The translations under genes were made by a program, and so were the position numbers. The notes beneath the pieces were generated by a model. That model was not told where the DNA came from and searched no databases. It was given only the letters and a program-made list of their open reading frames with translations. From Ramlibacter sp. (GTDB lineage: Bacteria > Pseudomonadota > Gammaproteobacteria > Burkholderiales > Burkholderiaceae_C), in assembly GCA_016713005.1 (NCBI GenBank), contig JADJPY010000001.1, positions 496,001-560,000 on the forward strand: DNA of 64,000 nt, in the 5' to 3' direction. Each line of letters opens with the position of its first letter. Position 1 is the first letter of the stretch. Of this stretch, positions 60,443 through 64,000 are shown piece by piece.

Positions 60443-61597
60443 CTACCCCAGGTTGCGATGCGTGGCCGCGTAGCGGGTGGCCCACACGCTGCACGCCATG
60501 GCCACCAGCAGCACGCCAAATCCGGTCCAGCTCAGCAGGTGCCAGCCTTCGTGCGCGATGAGCCATCCGCCGCCGGCGGCCCCGATGGCCTGGCCCGCGT
60601 ACATGGCCGAGGTGTTCAGCGCGATCGAACCTGCGGCCAGTGCGGGGGCAATCCCCACCAGCCGGGCCTGCTGGGCCGAGTTGGACGAAAAACAGCCCAG
60701 CGCCCAGGGGATGGAGACCAGCGCCGCCAGCAGCAGGGTGGTGCCCAGCGGCCACAGCAGCAGGCTCAGCGCCATGGACGCGATACCCGCCAGCACGGCA
60801 CGGTGGGCCCCGATGCGGTCGATGTGGCGCGACATCACCAGGTTGCCGATGAAGCCGAATGCGCCGAACCACAGGAACAGCAGGCTCAACTCGCCCGCGG
60901 TGATGTTGATGCGCATCCTGTAGTACGGCGCGAAGTACGAGAACAGGACGAACTGGCCCGCCGAATACAGCACCGTGACAGCCACGCACAGCATCAGCGC
61001 ACGCGACTGCAGCGTCTCGCGCCAGGCGGTAAGGGACAGCGCCGGTGGCTTGACGCCATCGGGCATGGAGCGCCAGACCCAGGCGGCGCTCACCAATGCC
61101 AGCACGCCGACCATGGCAAAGGCACTGCGCCAGCCAAAGGTGCCGCCGATCCATGCGGCCAGCGGCATGCCCAGCACCGAGGCCACCGACCAGCCCAGGA
61201 ACACCATGGTGATGGCACGCCCGCGGTCCGCTGCGGGGACCAGCAGGCCGACGCAGGCGGCGGCCTGGGGCGTGAAGATCGCCGGCGAGATCATGGCGAT
61301 CACCCGCACCGGCATCAATGCGGCAAAGCTGGGCATCAGCGCGCAGGCCAGGTGCAGCGCCGCGTACCACAGCATGGACAGCGCGAGCAGGCGGCGGCGG
61401 TCCCAGCCGGCCACCACGGCCGCGCAAAGCGGCGCGCCCAGGCACATCAGCAGGGCGCCGGCTGAAATCAGCTGCCCGGCCGTGGCCACCGACACCTGCA
61501 GCGAGGTGCTGATCTCGTTGAGGACACCGGGCACGACCATGACGCCGGTCCCGATGACGAAGTTGCCGAACAGCAGCGACCAGAGAACCCGTGGCAT
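60443..61597 (-). CDS. MFS transporter (sugar/drug efflux type)
   Basis: 384-aa inner-membrane protein with about 12 spans. SLLFGNFVIGTGVMVVPGVL starts span 1; the loop between spans 2 and 3 has WDRRRLLALSMLWYAAL (motif A-like), and VFLGWSVASVLGMPLAAWIG is a motif C-like stretch of exporters. Similar to AraJ-type proteins. Substrate unknown. Separated by 14 bp from the following dehydrogenase gene, so likely one operon. Confidence 0.87.
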   Translation of the reverse strand: MPRVLWSLLFGNFVIGTGVMVVPGVLNEISTSLQVSVATAGQLISAGALLMCLGAPLCAAVVAGWDRRRLLALSMLWYAALHLACALMPSFAALMPVRVIAMISPAIFTPQAAACVGLLVPAADRGRAITMVFLGWSVASVLGMPLAAWIGGTFGWRSAFAMVGVLALVSAAWVWRSMPDGVKPPALSLTAWRETLQSRALMLCVAVTVLYSAGQFVLFSYFAPYYRMRINITAGELSLLFLWFGAFGFIGNLVMSRHIDRIGAHRAVLAGIASMALSLLLWPLGTTLLLAALVSIPWALGCFSSNSAQQARLVGIAPALAAGSIALNTSAMYAGQAIGAAGGGWLIAHEGWHLLSWTGFGVLLVAMACSVWATRYAATHRNLG

Positions 61598-61611
61598 GGT
61601 GGGGTGGCGCT

Positions 61612-62619
61612 TCAGCGACGGACCTGCAGCGCGCCGGGATTGACGATGTGCGTGGGTGTGCCGCGGATGAAGTTGGCGACGTTGTCAAATGCCGCGCCGA
61701 AATACATCTCGTAGCTGTCCATCTCCACATAGCCGATGTGGGGCGTGCAGATGCAGTTCTCCAGGCGCAGCAGCGCGTGGCCCTGCAGGATGGGCTCGCT
61801 CTCGAACACGTCCACCGCGGCCATGCCGGGGCGGCCGCGGTTGAGCGCCGCGATCAGCGCATCGGGTTCGATCAGCTCGGCGCGCGAGGTGTTGACCAGC
61901 AGCGCGGTGGTTTTCATGCGCGAGAGGTCTTCGCTCGTGACAATCGCTCGGGTGGCGTCGTTCAGGCGCAAGTGCAGGCTCAGCACATCCGCGCAGGCGA
62001 AGAAATCCTCGCGGCTTGCGGCCGCCTGCAGGCCGTCGGCGACGGCTTTTTCGCGCGAGGCCTCGCTGCCCCAGACCACCACGTTCATGCCGAATGCGCG
62101 GCCATAGCCCGCCACCATCTGGCCGATCTTGCCGTAGCCCCACAGGCCCAGAGTGCGCCCCTTGAGCACCAGCCCCAGGCCGAAATTGGGCGGCATGGAC
62201 GCGGCCTTCAGCCCCGACTGCTGCCAGGCGCCGTGCTTGAGGTTGCCCACGTACTGGGGCAGGCGACGCATGGCGGCCATGATCAAGGCCCAGGTCAGTT
62301 CAGCTGCGGCCACCGGTGAGCCACTGCCCTCGGCCACAGCAATGCCGCGTTCGGTGCAGGCGGTGACATCAACATGGCTGCCGATGCGCCCGGTCTGGGA
62401 GATCAGCTTGAGCCGGGGGAGTTTTTCAATAAGCTGGCGGCTGATGGGCGTGCGCTCGCGGATCAGCACGATCACGTCGGCGTCGCGCAGCCGCACGGAC
62501 AGCTGGCCTATGCCCTTGACGGTGTTGGTGTAGACCTTGGCTGGCCAGGCCTCGAGTTTCTGCGCGCATTGAAGCTTGCGCACCGCGTCCTGGTAGTCAT
62601 CAAGAATCACGATGTTCAT
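61612..62619 (-). CDS. D-2-hydroxyacid dehydrogenase family protein
   Basis: 335 aa. NAD-binding motif LGLWGYGKIGQMVAGYGRAF (about 150-170). The catalytic triad is visible: Arg in LLVNTSRAELI, Glu in DVFESEPI and His in CICTPHIGYVE. It reduces a 2-keto acid or oxidises the hydroxy acid; substrate unknown. The start at 62619 gives MNIVILDDYQDA, usual for this group. It precedes the MFS transporter on the same strand. Confidence 0.92.
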   Translation of the reverse strand: MNIVILDDYQDAVRKLQCAQKLEAWPAKVYTNTVKGIGQLSVRLRDADVIVLIRERTPISRQLIEKLPRLKLISQTGRIGSHVDVTACTERGIAVAEGSGSPVAAAELTWALIMAAMRRLPQYVGNLKHGAWQQSGLKAASMPPNFGLGLVLKGRTLGLWGYGKIGQMVAGYGRAFGMNVVVWGSEASREKAVADGLQAAASREDFFACADVLSLHLRLNDATRAIVTSEDLSRMKTTALLVNTSRAELIEPDALIAALNRGRPGMAAVDVFESEPILQGHALLRLENCICTPHIGYVEMDSYEMYFGAAFDNVANFIRGTPTHIVNPGALQVRR

Positions 62620-62733
62620 GCGTCCATTGTGCCCTGAAGGGGCACATGGGTCAGTGCCATGCAGCCGGTGCACGCAGCGGCTAGCATTCGCCCTTCGGGT
62701 CCGAAATGCGGGCCTGCCTTCCAAGGAAACACC

Positions 62734-63252
62734 ATGACCACCAGCCTGTCGTCGGCCACGTTGCCGGTATTCACCCACATGCTTTCCAACCTGGGCCATA
62801 TCCTGGCGCGGGCCCAGGCCGACGCCGCGAGCCGCGGCTTTGACACCGCCGTGCTGTTTGGCTACCGCCTGGCGCCGGACATGCTGCCCTTCAGCCGGCA
62901 AGTGCAGATCGCCTGCGACGCCGCCAAAAACGGCGTGGCCCGCGTCAGTGGCCTGACGGCGCCGAAGTTTGACGACACCGAAGCGACGTTTGACGAGTTG
63001 CGCGCGCGCATCGAGCAGACCGTCGCCTGGCTGGCCACGGTGCCGGCCTCGGCGCTGGACGGCAAGGAAGACCAGGAGGTGACATTCCCGGTGGGCAAGG
63101 ACGCCACCCGCACGATGAAAAGCGGGGATTACCTGAAGCTGTGGTCGCTGCCCAACATGTACTTCCACATCACGATGAGCTACGCCATCCTGCGCCACAA
63201 CGGCGTGCCGCTGGGCAAACGCGACTACCTGGTGGGCGCGGCGGCCGCCTGA
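62734..63252 (+). CDS. DUF1993 family protein
   Basis: 172 aa, soluble and helical. LPVFTHMLSNLGHILARAQA at the start, LAPDMLPFSRQVQIACDAAK and PNMYFHITMSYAILRHNGVP near the end are the DUF1993 pattern, a DinB-like four-helix fold of unknown function. The AAGGAAA before the ATG at 62734 supports the start. Confidence 0.9.
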   Translation: MTTSLSSATLPVFTHMLSNLGHILARAQADAASRGFDTAVLFGYRLAPDMLPFSRQVQIACDAAKNGVARVSGLTAPKFDDTEATFDELRARIEQTVAWLATVPASALDGKEDQEVTFPVGKDATRTMKSGDYLKLWSLPNMYFHITMSYAILRHNGVPLGKRDYLVGAAAA

Positions 63253-63322
63253 ACCGGCTGAGCGACGGGCCGGACGCCCGTCCCGTCGCAAGCCAGGGGA
63301 AGCGAACCAGCGTCGCCGGGCG

Positions 63323-63682
63323 CTAGTGCAGGGCGGCTTCGGCTGCGGCGAGCCGGTCGAGTTCGGCGCAGACATCGGCCATGCGTCCGGAGATCACCAG
63401 CCGCCCGGCCTGGCAGCGACGGGAGCCGGTGTCACGCACCCGCAGCACGCGAAGCGGCCGGGCAGCGCGCACGGGCCGTGTGGGGCGGGAAGGGTGCTGC
63501 GCCCGATTTTGGACATGAAATTGGCCTCCAGCCCCCGCGGGCTGGACCTGACCCGCTACAAAATTGATAGCGTCCGGGCGTGACACGGGCGAGCGGCGGG
63601 GCATGGCCGGCGAGGCCAGCCAGCCCAGAAAATCGTGCAGCGGAGCAAACAGGCCGTGCATGGCGGTGAGGGTGATTCCCAT
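63323..63682 (-). CDS. Small conserved protein next to lexA, carrying a translated repeat
   Basis: 119 aa. The N-terminal part (MGITLTAMHGLFAPLHDFLG) and the C-terminal LVISGRMADVCAELDRLAAAEA look conserved; similar small proteins occur beside lexA in Comamonadaceae (recollection). Residues about 37-55 (AINFVAGQVQPAGAGGQFH) are encoded by a dispersed repeat. It lies 20 bp downstream of lexA and may be part of the SOS unit. Function unknown. Confidence 0.6.
   Translation of the reverse strand: MGITLTAMHGLFAPLHDFLGWLASPAMPRRSPVSRPDAINFVAGQVQPAGAGGQFHVQNRAQHPSRPTRPVRAARPLRVLRVRDTGSRRCQAGRLVISGRMADVCAELDRLAAAEAALH
63518..63571 (-). repeat. Dispersed hairpin repeat, copy 13, inside the lexA-adjacent gene
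   Basis: On the minus strand: head GCTATCAATTTTGTAGC, then GGGTCAGGTCCAGCCCGC and GGGGGCTGGAGGCCAATTT. One of the best-preserved copies, yet read through in frame. Confidence 0.9.
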
Positions 63683-63702
63683 GGAGGACTCCTGGCTGAT
63701 GC

Positions 63703-64000
63703 CTACATCAGCATGGTGTTGCGGATCAGGCCGACGGCCAGACCCTCGATTTCGAAAGGCTCGCCGGGCTCGACCACGATGGTGGGGTAGTCCGGGTTTT
63801 CGGCGTGCAGCTCGATGAGGTGCTTGTTGCGCCGGAACCGCTTGACGGTGACCTCGTCGCCCAGCCGCGCCACCACGATCTGGCCGTTCTTGGCATCCTT
63901 GCCCGACTGCACGGCCAGCAGGTCGCCGTCCATGATGCCGGCATCGCGCATGGACATGCCGCGCACCTTGAGCAGGTAGTCCGGGCGGCGCTGGAAGAGG
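63703..64000 (-). CDS. lexA: LexA repressor, C-terminal part (runs past window end)
   Basis: About 98 codons of the C-terminal S24 peptidase domain. RRPDYLLKVRGMSMRDAGIM holds the catalytic Ser, VVARLGDEVTVKRFRR the catalytic Lys, and VEPGEPFEIEGLAVGLIRN the end. The N-terminal DNA-binding domain and cleavage site lie beyond 64000. LexA represses SOS genes until RecA triggers self-cleavage. Confidence 0.95.
   Translation of the reverse strand, partial: LFQRRPDYLLKVRGMSMRDAGIMDGDLLAVQSGKDAKNGQIVVARLGDEVTVKRFRRNKHLIELHAENPDYPTIVVEPGEPFEIEGLAVGLIRNTMLM

Overview
The window is high-GC DNA from a betaproteobacterium of the order Burkholderiales, most likely family Comamonadaceae (Acidovorax/Hydrogenophaga-like). 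The evidence is the TIGR04438-type Trp-rich small protein, the box pathway with a BoxR regulator, several Comamonadaceae-style hypothetical proteins, and dispersed repeats of a kind I associate with this family. Most genes are GC-rich chromosomal genes. The stretch from about 8.4 to 14.2 kb is visibly poorer in GC and differs in codon use.

Layout. 0-8.1 kb: a small cytochrome c, a Trp-rich membrane protein, ilvD with a divergent LysR regulator, a gspB-exeA pair (type II secretion accessory), a family 92-like glycosyltransferase and an orphan membrane protein. 8.1-14.2 kb: an accessory region that looks like a decayed integron cassette array without an integrase. It holds a CBS-HEPN protein, a YaaC-like protein, a secreted orphan, a halohydrin-dehalogenase-type SDR, an abortive-infection alpha (DUF4393) protein and a lipoprotein. 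attC-like sites follow three of the ORFs, and two diverged copies of a ~250-bp leader precede two cassette blocks. 14.3-24.4 kb: a frameshifted DUF1801 gene, a LysE exporter, small membrane and secreted proteins, an epimerase/LysR pair, a HigBA-like toxin-antitoxin pair, DUF924, an FMN riboswitch with ribH, a methyltransferase, a crotonase and an FAD monooxygenase with a 65-aa partner. 24.4-33.5 kb: a frameshifted radical SAM gene of the YgiQ family, a glutaminase-STAS-cNMP fusion, DUF2059, TraB/GumN, BON and other housekeeping or orphan genes.

33.8-58 kb is a catabolic region. It starts with a MaoC/CoA-transferase/acyl-CoA dehydrogenase operon. pobA follows, with a divergent IclR regulator and an 11-bp perfect operator-like dyad. 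Next is the aerobic benzoyl-CoA (box) cluster. A leftward block encodes a branched-chain-type ABC importer (livFGMH plus binding protein), benzoate-CoA ligase and a flavodoxin-like protein. A rightward operon encodes boxR-boxC-boxB behind a strong sigma70-type promoter with TGCA motifs expected for BoxR. Two tRNA genes (Pro-TGG, Arg-TCT) and a decaying pseudogene follow, then a beta-oxidation block (two dehydrogenases, a crotonase, a phosphotransferase and a Crp-type regulator). The last 6 kb hold a FimV-like protein, an MFS transporter, a 2-hydroxyacid dehydrogenase, DUF1993, a small conserved protein and the 3' part of lexA.

The most striking non-genic signal is a ~55-bp hairpin-headed repeat. 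I find about 13 copies in 64 kb, in both orientations. Five lie inside protein-coding genes, and four of those are read in the same reading frame. The second main signal is the cassette array carrying probable defence genes and a halohydrin dehalogenase.
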